From an uncultured Bacteroidales bacterium (GTDB lineage: Bacteria > Bacteroidota > Bacteroidia > Bacteroidales > FEN-979), in NCBI GenBank assembly GCA_903925275.1, contig CAIYES010000030.1, forward strand, positions 1 to 49,766: a DNA stretch of 49,766 nucleotides, given 5' to 3'. The notes under the pieces were generated by a model. It was not told the origin of the DNA. It was given only the letters and a program-made list of their open reading frames with translations, and searched no databases. Both the position numbers and the translations under genes were made by a program. Below are positions 1-8,013 of the stretch, one piece after another. Position 1 is the stretch's first letter, and each line of letters starts with the position of its first letter.

Positions 1-652
1 CCTCCTCCTGAATGCCATTGCGGGTGGGCATTGAATAGGCAAATTCTAACAAAGCAGGGTCGTCTTCCTGATTTATTGAAACCTGGTCGAGGTGTGCTCC
101 CAGTTTCACCCACAGATGAAACATCTTCCCCACGATCACACCGTTTTCGGCTATGAGGGCTTTGGTTTCCGAATGTCGCAGTTTCCGGTACCTCATGCGT
201 GGAACCAGAAAGGCAGGAATGGCTGTAATAGCGAAAATACCGGCAACAACTATCAATATTACCGGTGATTGAAGAACAACCGTCATCAATATGCCAATGA
301 TCAGTCCGATAACCACCAGCATGATGTACAAATTCTTCTTTTCTTTCTTTTCATCAAGATAATCGGCTGCTACAAAACGCATCCATTCTTCCGGTGTATA
401 ACTCCATAATGCGATTCTCCCATCGCCTTTCAGGATTTTATCCATCTGTTTTGCCCTTGCCCGGTAAACAACAATCACGATGAGCCCGACAACGACCATG
501 AACCCGGCCAGGAAGCTGATGCCATAGCCGCCATCCATGCCATCCATATCAATCATGGAAGGGACGAAAACAGCAATAAGAAATACCAGGGTAATGATGT
601 ACCACTGGTTTACGATACGGCTTTGGGTGTTGTGGATCATGGCTTTATACAT
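1..652 (-). CDS. Membrane protein of unknown function, 3' end outside window
   Basis: Open reading frame on the minus strand from an ATG at 652-650 to the window edge without a stop, about 217 codons visible. The translation begins MYKAMIHNTQSRIV and has two hydrophobic hairpins: residues about 18-30 with 43-62 (separated by a Met/Asp/Gly-rich turn, DMDGMDGG), and about 108-150. The rest is soluble and charged, with EEWMRF, a DEKKEKK stretch and a C-terminal region predicted cytoplasmic. I do not recognise a family. A second ATG lies four codons in (640), so the exact start is uncertain. It lies downstream of, and in the same direction as, the zinc-ribbon operon, but a 119-nt gap with an inverted repeat separates them, so co-transcription is not shown. 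A near-match to the -7 box (AATCTTTG, 670-663 minus) just upstream suggests it may have its own promoter. Confidence 0.7.
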   Translation of the reverse strand, partial: MYKAMIHNTQSRIVNQWYIITLVFLIAVFVPSMIDMDGMDGGYGISFLAGFMVVVGLIVIVVYRARAKQMDKILKGDGRIALWSYTPEEWMRFVAADYLDEKKEKKNLYIMLVVIGLIIGILMTVVLQSPVILIVVAGIFAITAIPAFLVPRMRYRKLRHSETKALIAENGVIVGKMFHLWVKLGAHLDQVSINQEDDPALLEFAYSMPTRNGIQEE

Positions 653-680
653 TTAGATTTGGCAAAGATTGTTTCCCTCA

Positions 681-746
681 TCGAAAAACACACTATATCA
701 TGCTCAATAATGCCTGCAGATGCGGGACAATCCATGTGTTTTTCGA
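681..746. repeat. 12-bp inverted repeat between two minus-strand genes
   Basis: TCGAAAAACACA at 681-692 is perfectly complementary to TGTGTTTTTCGA at 735-746, giving a 12-bp stem with a 42-nt loop. It lies downstream of the lipase gene (stop at 772) and upstream of the 652 start. It could be a weak terminator or processing site for the zinc-ribbon operon, or an operator for the next gene. There is no T-tract after the stem, so a canonical intrinsic terminator is not supported. Confidence 0.5.
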
Positions 747-771
747 ACCAGGGTTTTATGCTAAAATTACG

Positions 772-3700
772 CTACTTTATTTTCAAATATATTTGAATGA
801 CCCCTTTGGCAGATGAGCAGTAAATTTTTTCTATGGATTCCGGACCATGCTCTTCTTTTTTAATATCGGTAACATAGCGTCCAACAATATAATCCTCCGC
901 GTTCTCGTTGGCGAAAATGGCATCGTTGTAATAGATTACAGTAAAAGGAATATTTACAAAATTAAGACTTTCAATTGTTTTATATCCTTCAATAGTGGTA
1001 AGGATCTTCGTCGCATTTCCACTCATTTTATGGGGACTCTCATAACCCATCAATCCATTCGGGTCTTTCGACGGAACTTCTTTTTCAGAACCTGTTTTTT
1101 TAGTCAGGGGCATGGCTGTGACTTCCCCATTGATCGTAGTTTCACAAAGGAATGCTCCATCAGGGTAGACTGCGTTCACCTGGAAATGGTTCCCAACCCA
1201 TTTGATCGGTATCAAAATGCTCGATTTGTCACTCCCACCATTGGCAAAAGACATCATCACAGAACCGTCTTCATCCGTTTTTTCAACTATGTTTTCTGGT
1301 TCTTTGAGTTTCTGCCAGACGGATCTTACGTTTCCATGATCTAGCAGACAGGTAATTTCTATTTTATTATACACATTCCAGTTGATTTCACTGCAGGGAT
1401 ATTCCAGAATGCTGCCATCTTTACAAACAATTTTCAAAGTCAGATCTCTTCTTGATGCATATTTTTTATCCAGTTTATACGTACCTGAAAATTCCCCTTT
1501 TGAACTTGTAACAGTAAAATCAGAAGATTGATTGACGCTTTTTTTTAACTCAGGATCATAAATGGCCACGGTAATTTTATCAATCCGCTCTCCCGGTTTA
1601 GGGTCGCTTGGCAAAACAAGGGTAGCATCAACTTTATCTTTATCAGTTTTAAGATCGGAAAGAGTCGGGCAATCACAGTTAGAAATATCCTTCATCACTT
1701 CAAAGGTTTTCGACGCCGTCTCCTCACCGTCATCCTCATAAAACTGCTGGTGGTCGACATCTCCCATACTTATGGATTTCGGATTGGGCGTAAGCCCCAT
1801 GCCGCTTTGGCTGTATACCGGGCTGGCTCCATCATTTGGCTTGTAGGCAGGATTGTCTGCGAATATGGAGAGCAGGGTGGCACCTTGATTGATGGGCGGG
1901 GAATTCTTAAAATAATATACCCATGTGAATTTATAGGTACATTTCTCAACCCCTGCTGTTTTACTGGTACTTCCTGTTAAAAAGGTGTATTTCCCGGCAT
2001 ATTGTTCACGTTCATTAAACGTTTTCAGGTTGTCATTGTAAAATTTTGATCCTGATCGAAGATCCCACTCCGGACCTTCACACTGTTCGACAGTTCTTTC
2101 CCTGAAAAACGAATCAAATTTGAAAAAGTTTTTTTCTCCATGCGAACCATTCGTCCATCGCAGATCACGCGTTCCAGGTGTATCCATTGCAAAACCTTCC
2201 ATGGCATCTGCCGGAGCATTGCCAAAATTAAAGAACGGCATATCATCCAGTTTGACATCAAAACCTGCTGCGGCAATATATCTCAGTGTAGTAAGGGGAC
2301 TTCCCTGGTGCGGGGTTCCCCAGGTGATCAGTTGTCTGAAATTACCAATGATCCTGTTGTCGAGGAAACGGATTCCGGCCCGCGCAACCAGCCCGCCCAT
2401 TGAGTGAGCAACAATGAACAGGTTGAACGGGATATTATTCTTGATCATTGCAGCCGTCTGGGGATTGTTCTTGATAAGCTCATCGTTCAAGGCCTCCCCC
2501 AGATCCTGCCCCAGTGTACGGTATGGCCGGATGCTATTAAAAGGTACTGGTGTATACGCCGGCCTGTAGCTGGGATAAATAAATTCATAAAACACGGTAC
2601 AACTATCATTTTTGTTCGGATCTGCAGTGGCAGTTTTCAATGACTGGTCAAGATAGTATTTGTACATGTAGTTCCATACATCACGCTTGTAGTCAAACTC
2701 CCACAAATCTTTGGTCGATGATTCAACATTGCCGCCTTTTTCTTCTTCGTTATGTCCATGGACCAGCACAACAACATTGATGACCGGCGCTGTTCGTTTA
2801 AACCGCTCAGGCTGCGTTGCCGGATGCCTGAAATGACCGGTTCGCTGATCGGGTATCATTTGAACCAGCCGTGGGTTTTTATACCAATTTACATCTCCCT
2901 GGAAAGTCATGATTGAATACTTCACATTACTAATCCAACCCATGCTTTCATGATATTTCTCCTCTGCACATGCGGCAGGTATCAGTACCCGCATAATCCT
3001 GGTGAGGATATCTTCTGCCTGAGCCGTTGTATTCAAGGTGGCTGCCGTATTTGGAAACATATAATCAATCGCCATATAATTACCTGATTTATCATTGGTA
3101 ACCGGCAAACACCGCGATTGGTTCCGGATGATGCTTCCATCTGGACAGAGAATATCACTCACCCTGACGATATTGATGGTTATCGGGTTGACATCACCCA
3201 CCTGTGAACGTGGTATCGTTATAACAGGCCTTAAGGTATTAAGACTATCATTGCCCCGGAAAGATAGCGACAACATGTAGCCACTGGTTTTAAGACCGGG
3301 TTTGTTCATAACGATATTGTTGTTCTCTTTTTTCAATTCAATGCCGGCATTGCTTTTCAAGCCCGGAATAAACACACTGCTGCTGTCGGAAAGGACGATC
3401 CGTGCATCGCTTCCTGCAAGCATGTTAATTTTTTTCGATTCTGTAGTTGTTTCACCAGTCACAACCAGATGAGAGGTGTATTCAGGATAAACGACATCAG
3501 CGCTGGTACTGCTTTTAAAAATAAAAAACCACGCTACAGCACCAAGTCCGGCAATAAGTATAAGGCTTGCAGCAATCTTCAGTAAGCCGGCTACGCTTTT
3601 CTTTCGCGGTTTCTTATCCTCTTTCCGTAGCTTTTTGGCAATTTTCTGCTTCACCGGTGGTGCCGGCTTTACAGGTTTGACAGGTTGGGGTGGAACATTC

Positions 3701-3915
3701 TCACTTGAGCCCGACATGCGGCCTGTTACAATTGCACCACAGGAAGTACAGAACTTTACACCGGGAATGATTGCTAATCCACAGGAACTGCAAACAGGAG
3801 CTGCAACGGGCTCTGGTTGTACAGGCTGGTCAACCTGCGTTAATATTTCGCCGCATTTGCCGCAAAACCGGGCAGTGGGTTTAAGCGGATTCCCGCATTT
3901 GATGCAAAAGTTCAT
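772..3915 (-). CDS. Membrane-tethered alpha/beta-hydrolase (lipase-like) with two N-terminal zinc ribbons
   Basis: 1047 aa. Two CxxC-x10-CxxC zinc ribbons open the protein (C4, C7, C18, C21 and C42, C45, C56, C59). A Pro/Lys-rich linker and one transmembrane helix (about 108-133) follow, preceded by many lysines, so the ribbons should be cytoplasmic and the rest periplasmic or outside. The hydrolase core has the oxyanion HG motif in VLVHGHN (H386), the nucleophile in AHSMGGLVARAG (S505) and a likely catalytic His in DVDHQQF (H722). This resembles PGAP1/DUF676-type esterases; the acid residue is not assigned. About 300 beta-rich C-terminal residues match nothing I recognise. A 98-codon upstream extension (to 4209) is Lys/His-rich and lies inside the upstream gene, whereas MNFCIKCG begins exactly at the ribbon 25 nt after that gene's stop, so I chose 3915. 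Last gene of a three-gene operon. Substrate unknown. Confidence 0.85.
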   Translation of the reverse strand: MNFCIKCGNPLKPTARFCGKCGEILTQVDQPVQPEPVAAPVCSSCGLAIIPGVKFCTSCGAIVTGRMSGSSENVPPQPVKPVKPAPPVKQKIAKKLRKEDKKPRKKSVAGLLKIAASLILIAGLGAVAWFFIFKSSTSADVVYPEYTSHLVVTGETTTESKKINMLAGSDARIVLSDSSSVFIPGLKSNAGIELKKENNNIVMNKPGLKTSGYMLSLSFRGNDSLNTLRPVITIPRSQVGDVNPITINIVRVSDILCPDGSIIRNQSRCLPVTNDKSGNYMAIDYMFPNTAATLNTTAQAEDILTRIMRVLIPAACAEEKYHESMGWISNVKYSIMTFQGDVNWYKNPRLVQMIPDQRTGHFRHPATQPERFKRTAPVINVVVLVHGHNEEEKGGNVESSTKDLWEFDYKRDVWNYMYKYYLDQSLKTATADPNKNDSCTVFYEFIYPSYRPAYTPVPFNSIRPYRTLGQDLGEALNDELIKNNPQTAAMIKNNIPFNLFIVAHSMGGLVARAGIRFLDNRIIGNFRQLITWGTPHQGSPLTTLRYIAAAGFDVKLDDMPFFNFGNAPADAMEGFAMDTPGTRDLRWTNGSHGEKNFFKFDSFFRERTVEQCEGPEWDLRSGSKFYNDNLKTFNEREQYAGKYTFLTGSTSKTAGVEKCTYKFTWVYYFKNSPPINQGATLLSIFADNPAYKPNDGASPVYSQSGMGLTPNPKSISMGDVDHQQFYEDDGEETASKTFEVMKDISNCDCPTLSDLKTDKDKVDATLVLPSDPKPGERIDKITVAIYDPELKKSVNQSSDFTVTSSKGEFSGTYKLDKKYASRRDLTLKIVCKDGSILEYPCSEINWNVYNKIEITCLLDHGNVRSVWQKLKEPENIVEKTDEDGSVMMSFANGGSDKSSILIPIKWVGNHFQVNAVYPDGAFLCETTINGEVTAMPLTKKTGSEKEVPSKDPNGLMGYESPHKMSGNATKILTTIEGYKTIESLNFVNIPFTVIYYNDAIFANENAEDYIVGRYVTDIKKEEHGPESIEKIYCSSAKGVIQIYLKIK

Positions 3916-3940
3916 GGCAGCATTTTTTTTATGAATTAAT

Positions 3941-6900
3941 CTATACTGATTTAAAACCGCATTTCCCGCAGAACTTTGCTCCAGGTTTAAAATGTACTCC
4001 GCACTGGGGGCAAAATTTTGGTGTAACCCTATGAGAAGATTGAACCGATGGTGGTGTTTCGGTTTGTGGGGGATTGTGAATTGATGTTTTTTGGGCCTGC
4101 GGAGGTGATGTAAATTGATTAGTTGCAGTATGTAAAACCTGAGTCTTCTTTCCTTTTTGTAACTTGCTCTTTTGATGGTTGCGCCGGCGTAATACAAAAA
4201 CGGTGACAATAACTATAACCAGGAAAATCAGCAATCCTATCCCCGATTTAATATACAGCGGATTCCTCCAAAGTTGAAGTTCGCCATGGTCAGGAGCTTC
4301 AGGCAATTCGATTTTGACATTTTCAGGCAAGCTTTTAATTTCTTCCTGTGCTTTACCAATTGAAACAGATAAGGAGGAGGCTGTTTTCTGCAATTGCACT
4401 GCTGTCTGAAGGTAATCCTGCATACACTCGTCAGTGTTTTCAACGCTGTATGCCAGTGCACTTGCCAATAAAAACGTTAGCTTATTTTCAAATGCATTTC
4501 CATTTGTATAAACATCACCTGCAAGAGCCGGTTTATAACCAATTAGTCTGACGTCTTGCTGAACATTGATTTCAATCCATTGATAATACGCATCCAGTGT
4601 ATACATTGCTTTATTGATGCTTTCAACCGGAACCTGCCCACCCTGAATTGAAAAATCAACTCCTGTCAGATTTCCTGTTCCTGCAGCAGGCAATGAAGGA
4701 GGGGCTGATGCCGCCATGGCGGTGCTGAACAAACTGAATCCCTGCATATCTGGCAATAATGAAGTGGTAACTACCCCATTCGTGATACAATTATTAGCAA
4801 CCGTGAAACCTGCTTTTGCTTCGCACCACAAGTAGTTGTATCTCCTTAATTCGAGCAGAAGTCCGGTTCCTTCGTAAGCAGCATCTGTCAATTTATTAAT
4901 TTCATCCAAAGCCTGCAAATGAGCTTTAATCTTGAGCCAATTGCATGTTTGAATATCATACACCATGACACCTCCTTTTATTACAACTTCCCTTAAAAGA
5001 TCCCATTCCGCTTTTCGCATCTCCATGTTGAAGCGATGCGATGCAATTGAAAGGTAGTGGGATCTGATGTCGGTACTGTAATCGCGTAGCTGAGGTTGCA
5101 ACCTACTGTAAACAACATGAACTTTCTCCGGGCTTTGGCTGATCAGTAAATCAACTTCAGCCCTCAGATCTGCATAGTAATATCCTTTTAAAACTGCTAC
5201 TAATTCATCAGGCACAGGATTAACTTTGGAACATGCTTCAGAAATAGCATCTATTATACGGTTGAGAACACCTCCTTTCACGGTCTCTTTCAGATTCCCG
5301 ATAATCCTGTAATAACCTGCAGATGCCTTCACTTTTTCAGCACCCGGTGTATTGGTCAGCAATGTTGATATTTTTTTACGGATTAATCTTTTTACCCCTG
5401 TTTTACGGTCTGTACCGGAAATGGCACTGGCTAATTTCAGATCGAGTTTATCCCAACGATCTCCTCCCAATTTAAATAATTTATCAGTTACTTTATATTC
5501 CTCGTAGGCCATCTCCAAGGTCATGTATAGTATGCTCCATGCATGACCAATTAATTCCTTACCTGTATCTTCCATCAGTTGCGAAGTCGATTTGGCATTG
5601 GTCATAAGCATCCCGATGAGGTGCATCTTCTCATCCACACCCATGGCATCATGGTAACTTCTGGAACAAAGCATGGCTTCCATATCTGATATCTGGTTGA
5701 GCACCATTTGTTTGTAATCAAGAATTCCAGTCATCTGCCCCGAAAATGTATTGTTTTGCTGAGGTATATTTCCCGAAGCGTCATTACCACCCGAAAGCAT
5801 GCTGAGTGCCTCGACCAATGTCCCGGCCCGACGTCCGGTTAAGTCAGATATTTTTACCTCAATCGGTTCCATCTTAAACAATTGTGTTTCCCTGGTATCG
5901 TTTGCAATGGAAAAATTACCTTGTGGATCAGTAAATGCAAAAAACACCCCGCACCTTTGCAACCTAGAAATTAAATCTTTGCGGCTCAGATTCCTGTCTT
6001 GAATGGCTGAAGTAAAAGAACCCTGCTCAAACTTGGTACGTTCCACAGCAATAACTGCATCATTTACAGAATATTTATCGGTTTTTTCCAATAGCCCATA
6101 AGTTTTGATTATTGTATATATACTTCCCTGTAGTTTGTAAAATTCAACGTTTGGAAGAAATACTGTAAATGGTCCTTCCTCAAAACCAGGCTTGACAATA
6201 TGCACTTTGGCTTCTCTGGTTTTATACACTGTAATTTGTGTGGAGGTTGATTGCTTCTGTTTTTTGGGAGTATCAAAATAAGCTGTAATCAAAAAAGTTG
6301 ACGTATTGTCAGATATAAAATCCCAATTCGTTATATCACTTGTTTTCCATTCGCCTCCTTTAATAACCGGTGCCTGTAATTCGGCATTTGCAATGCCGTC
6401 AGCATTTGTAACCGTTTCCTGCGAAAGCACTGTAAATTCTTTCGGGAAAGACCATTGAAGGTTTTTTCCAGCCAAGGGAACACCTTTTTCATCCTTATAC
6501 TCAAACTTGACCTTAACCTTCGAACGGCCATCACCAATAACCGGAAGGGGTTCACAAGTAATACCGACTGTTTCTTTCGGTTCCTGTTTAGCCGGCTCAT
6601 AGGCTGATGAAGTGGTGGGTGCATTTGTAGCAGTATTTGAAGCAGTATTTGAGAGAGTCGTCCTTCCACCATACTCGAATAAGATCGGAGGTACATACAG
6701 AAAAATTCCATTATCAGGCATCGGCAAGTAACATGTGCCTATTCCCATTTTTTTTATATTATAATCAGGCAAATATTTAAGTTCGCTTGCTCCAAGGCCT
6801 AAGTATGCATTCATGAAGCCACCGCCACCAAGCATTTTTACCATGGCATTGTTGAATTCAGTTGCTTGTTCATTGGTAAACAAAATAGTATTGGCTTCGG

Positions 6901-7555
6901 TGCCCCCTTGTTTCATACGGCCAAAACCGCCACCCGAAACTTCAAGGGTAAATTCCGCTTGTCCGGTAATATCATAACCATGGTAAATACCCGGAAGTAT
7001 TGATACATTGCCCCCCTCTGCAGCTTTCAGAATGTGAATTTTCGCTTTTCCTTTCACACCATTCATTTCACATACAAAATACGCAAAAGCATTTTTTTCA
7101 TCTTTTACGGTCAGTACGAAAGGATTTATCCCTTCTTTTATTGTTTCGGAAGAGGCATCAGCAGCATTTTTTTTATTCGCTTCAAAATCAGTCGAACCGG
7201 AGGACTTACCTATTAATTTTTGCACGATTTTTACCAAAAACAGCATCATTCGTTGTGATGCTTTAACCGGCTGTCCCAAAATGGGCGCGGTATACTTTAC
7301 CATGGCAACACCGTTTTGCATTTTCAGTGTAGATACGTCTAAAAGGCCTGCATTGGTGCGAACAGCAATATCGCCATTGATATTTTGCATGATCTCGCCA
7401 TCAACTCCGCGGGCCGTCATAACAAGCGTGGTATAATCGTCGCCATCGCCAATGAGTTCTGATCTGCCGGCTGCCATGTATAACCTGAAAGGTTGTTGCG
7501 CAAATACAGGCATCATAAGGCAACTGAAAAACATAATGATTAAGTGCTTTTTCAT
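3941..7555 (-). CDS. Large exported protein with Ig-like domains, helical region, C-terminal TM and cytoplasmic zinc ribbon
   Basis: 1204 aa. A signal peptide (first 20 residues, ending VFAQ) leads into a beta domain with the AAGRSELIGDG...V.G.A pattern of invasin-type Big_1 domains (about 22-95). A second Big_1-like domain lies near 327-405 (PVIGDGRSKVKV...GVPLAGK...NADGIANAEL). About 600-1090 is mainly helical and unrecognised. A transmembrane helix (about 1102-1122, followed by RRR) and a Pro/Gln/Thr-rich linker end in a zinc ribbon (C1182, C1185, C1196, C1199). The topology is therefore N-outside, C-cytoplasmic, the mirror image of the next gene, whose ribbons are N-terminal. Start 7555 is 11 nt after the preceding small gene; the stop is 25 nt before the lipase start. 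Function unknown; the shared ribbon type suggests the two proteins, or a common cytoplasmic partner, meet at the inner membrane face. Confidence 0.85.
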   Translation of the reverse strand: MKKHLIIMFFSCLMMPVFAQQPFRLYMAAGRSELIGDGDDYTTLVMTARGVDGEIMQNINGDIAVRTNAGLLDVSTLKMQNGVAMVKYTAPILGQPVKASQRMMLFLVKIVQKLIGKSSGSTDFEANKKNAADASSETIKEGINPFVLTVKDEKNAFAYFVCEMNGVKGKAKIHILKAAEGGNVSILPGIYHGYDITGQAEFTLEVSGGGFGRMKQGGTEANTILFTNEQATEFNNAMVKMLGGGGFMNAYLGLGASELKYLPDYNIKKMGIGTCYLPMPDNGIFLYVPPILFEYGGRTTLSNTASNTATNAPTTSSAYEPAKQEPKETVGITCEPLPVIGDGRSKVKVKFEYKDEKGVPLAGKNLQWSFPKEFTVLSQETVTNADGIANAELQAPVIKGGEWKTSDITNWDFISDNTSTFLITAYFDTPKKQKQSTSTQITVYKTREAKVHIVKPGFEEGPFTVFLPNVEFYKLQGSIYTIIKTYGLLEKTDKYSVNDAVIAVERTKFEQGSFTSAIQDRNLSRKDLISRLQRCGVFFAFTDPQGNFSIANDTRETQLFKMEPIEVKISDLTGRRAGTLVEALSMLSGGNDASGNIPQQNNTFSGQMTGILDYKQMVLNQISDMEAMLCSRSYHDAMGVDEKMHLIGMLMTNAKSTSQLMEDTGKELIGHAWSILYMTLEMAYEEYKVTDKLFKLGGDRWDKLDLKLASAISGTDRKTGVKRLIRKKISTLLTNTPGAEKVKASAGYYRIIGNLKETVKGGVLNRIIDAISEACSKVNPVPDELVAVLKGYYYADLRAEVDLLISQSPEKVHVVYSRLQPQLRDYSTDIRSHYLSIASHRFNMEMRKAEWDLLREVVIKGGVMVYDIQTCNWLKIKAHLQALDEINKLTDAAYEGTGLLLELRRYNYLWCEAKAGFTVANNCITNGVVTTSLLPDMQGFSLFSTAMAASAPPSLPAAGTGNLTGVDFSIQGGQVPVESINKAMYTLDAYYQWIEINVQQDVRLIGYKPALAGDVYTNGNAFENKLTFLLASALAYSVENTDECMQDYLQTAVQLQKTASSLSVSIGKAQEEIKSLPENVKIELPEAPDHGELQLWRNPLYIKSGIGLLIFLVIVIVTVFVLRRRNHQKSKLQKGKKTQVLHTATNQFTSPPQAQKTSIHNPPQTETPPSVQSSHRVTPKFCPQCGVHFKPGAKFCGKCGFKSV

Positions 7556-7566
7556 GATCGCTGTAT

Positions 7567-7779
7567 TTATGGTTGGAAGTAGTCAGGGATTTTTTCGTAT
7601 TCTTTCTCTACCGCCGATTTTTTGGGAAAACTCTCGTACACAGAATACCCAATGACCCAAAGGATAAAGGCTAAGAGTAGAACCAGAATTATGCTGCACC
7701 CGAAGCAGCATCCGCGTTTTTTCTTTTTCTTAGGAGAATTTTTTTTCTGAACAGGATAATTTGGTGGTGGATTCTTCAT
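7567..7779 (-). CDS. Small single-span membrane protein, first gene of the zinc-ribbon operon
   Basis: 70 aa. The N-terminus is Pro/Asn-rich (MKNPPPNYP), followed by a lysine run, a cysteine cluster GCCFGC just before one hydrophobic helix (about 28-46), and a short charged tail ending YFQP. By the positive-inside rule the lysine-rich N-terminus is cytoplasmic. No family recognised. It is placed 11 nt ahead of the 1204-aa gene on the same strand, so the two are probably translated from one message. The CCxxC group next to the membrane could be acylated or bind metal; that is inference only. Small size and a repetitive lysine codon stretch make this the least certain gene of the operon, but the clear helix and tight spacing support it. 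Confidence 0.7.
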   Translation of the reverse strand: MKNPPPNYPVQKKNSPKKKKKRGCCFGCSIILVLLLAFILWVIGYSVYESFPKKSAVEKEYEKIPDYFQP

Positions 7780-7816
7780 GGCGATAGTTGAAAAAAATGC
7801 TGAAACACCTGGCGTT

Positions 7817-7846
7817 TTAATTACAACTGAAGGGAATTAATTACAA
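7817..7846. repeat. 10-bp direct repeat, 20-bp spacing, upstream of the zinc-ribbon operon
   Basis: TTAATTACAA occurs at 7817-7826 and again at 7837-7846, exactly two helical turns apart, 38 to 67 bases upstream of the operon's first start codon (7779). The geometry fits a site bound twice on the same face of the helix by an activator, but the sequence is AT-rich and chance is possible. No convincing -33/-7 promoter pair was found beside it. Confidence 0.35.
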
Positions 7847-8013
7847 ACCACTAATATAACTCAGTATTCGGCTGAAAAGATAAAATCGAAATAATTTTTC
7901 CTTCGCCAAAAGCAATAAAAACTCCGCCGCATACGCACAAACAGTTATGCGAATGGTCAGCCTATACCATCATAGAAAAAAAGAAACTATCGAAAACGCT
8001 TAAGAAGTGCTGA

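Noticed and set aside
847..1344. 165-aa plus-strand frame antisense to the lipase-like gene
   Set aside because: Overlaps a coding region with clear composition and continuity; no domain or signal seen in the translation.
3916..4209. N-terminal extension of the lipase-like gene (98 codons)
   Set aside because: It lies within the 3' end of the upstream gene, is Lys/His-rich without similarity, and the zinc ribbon begins right at the ATG at 3915.
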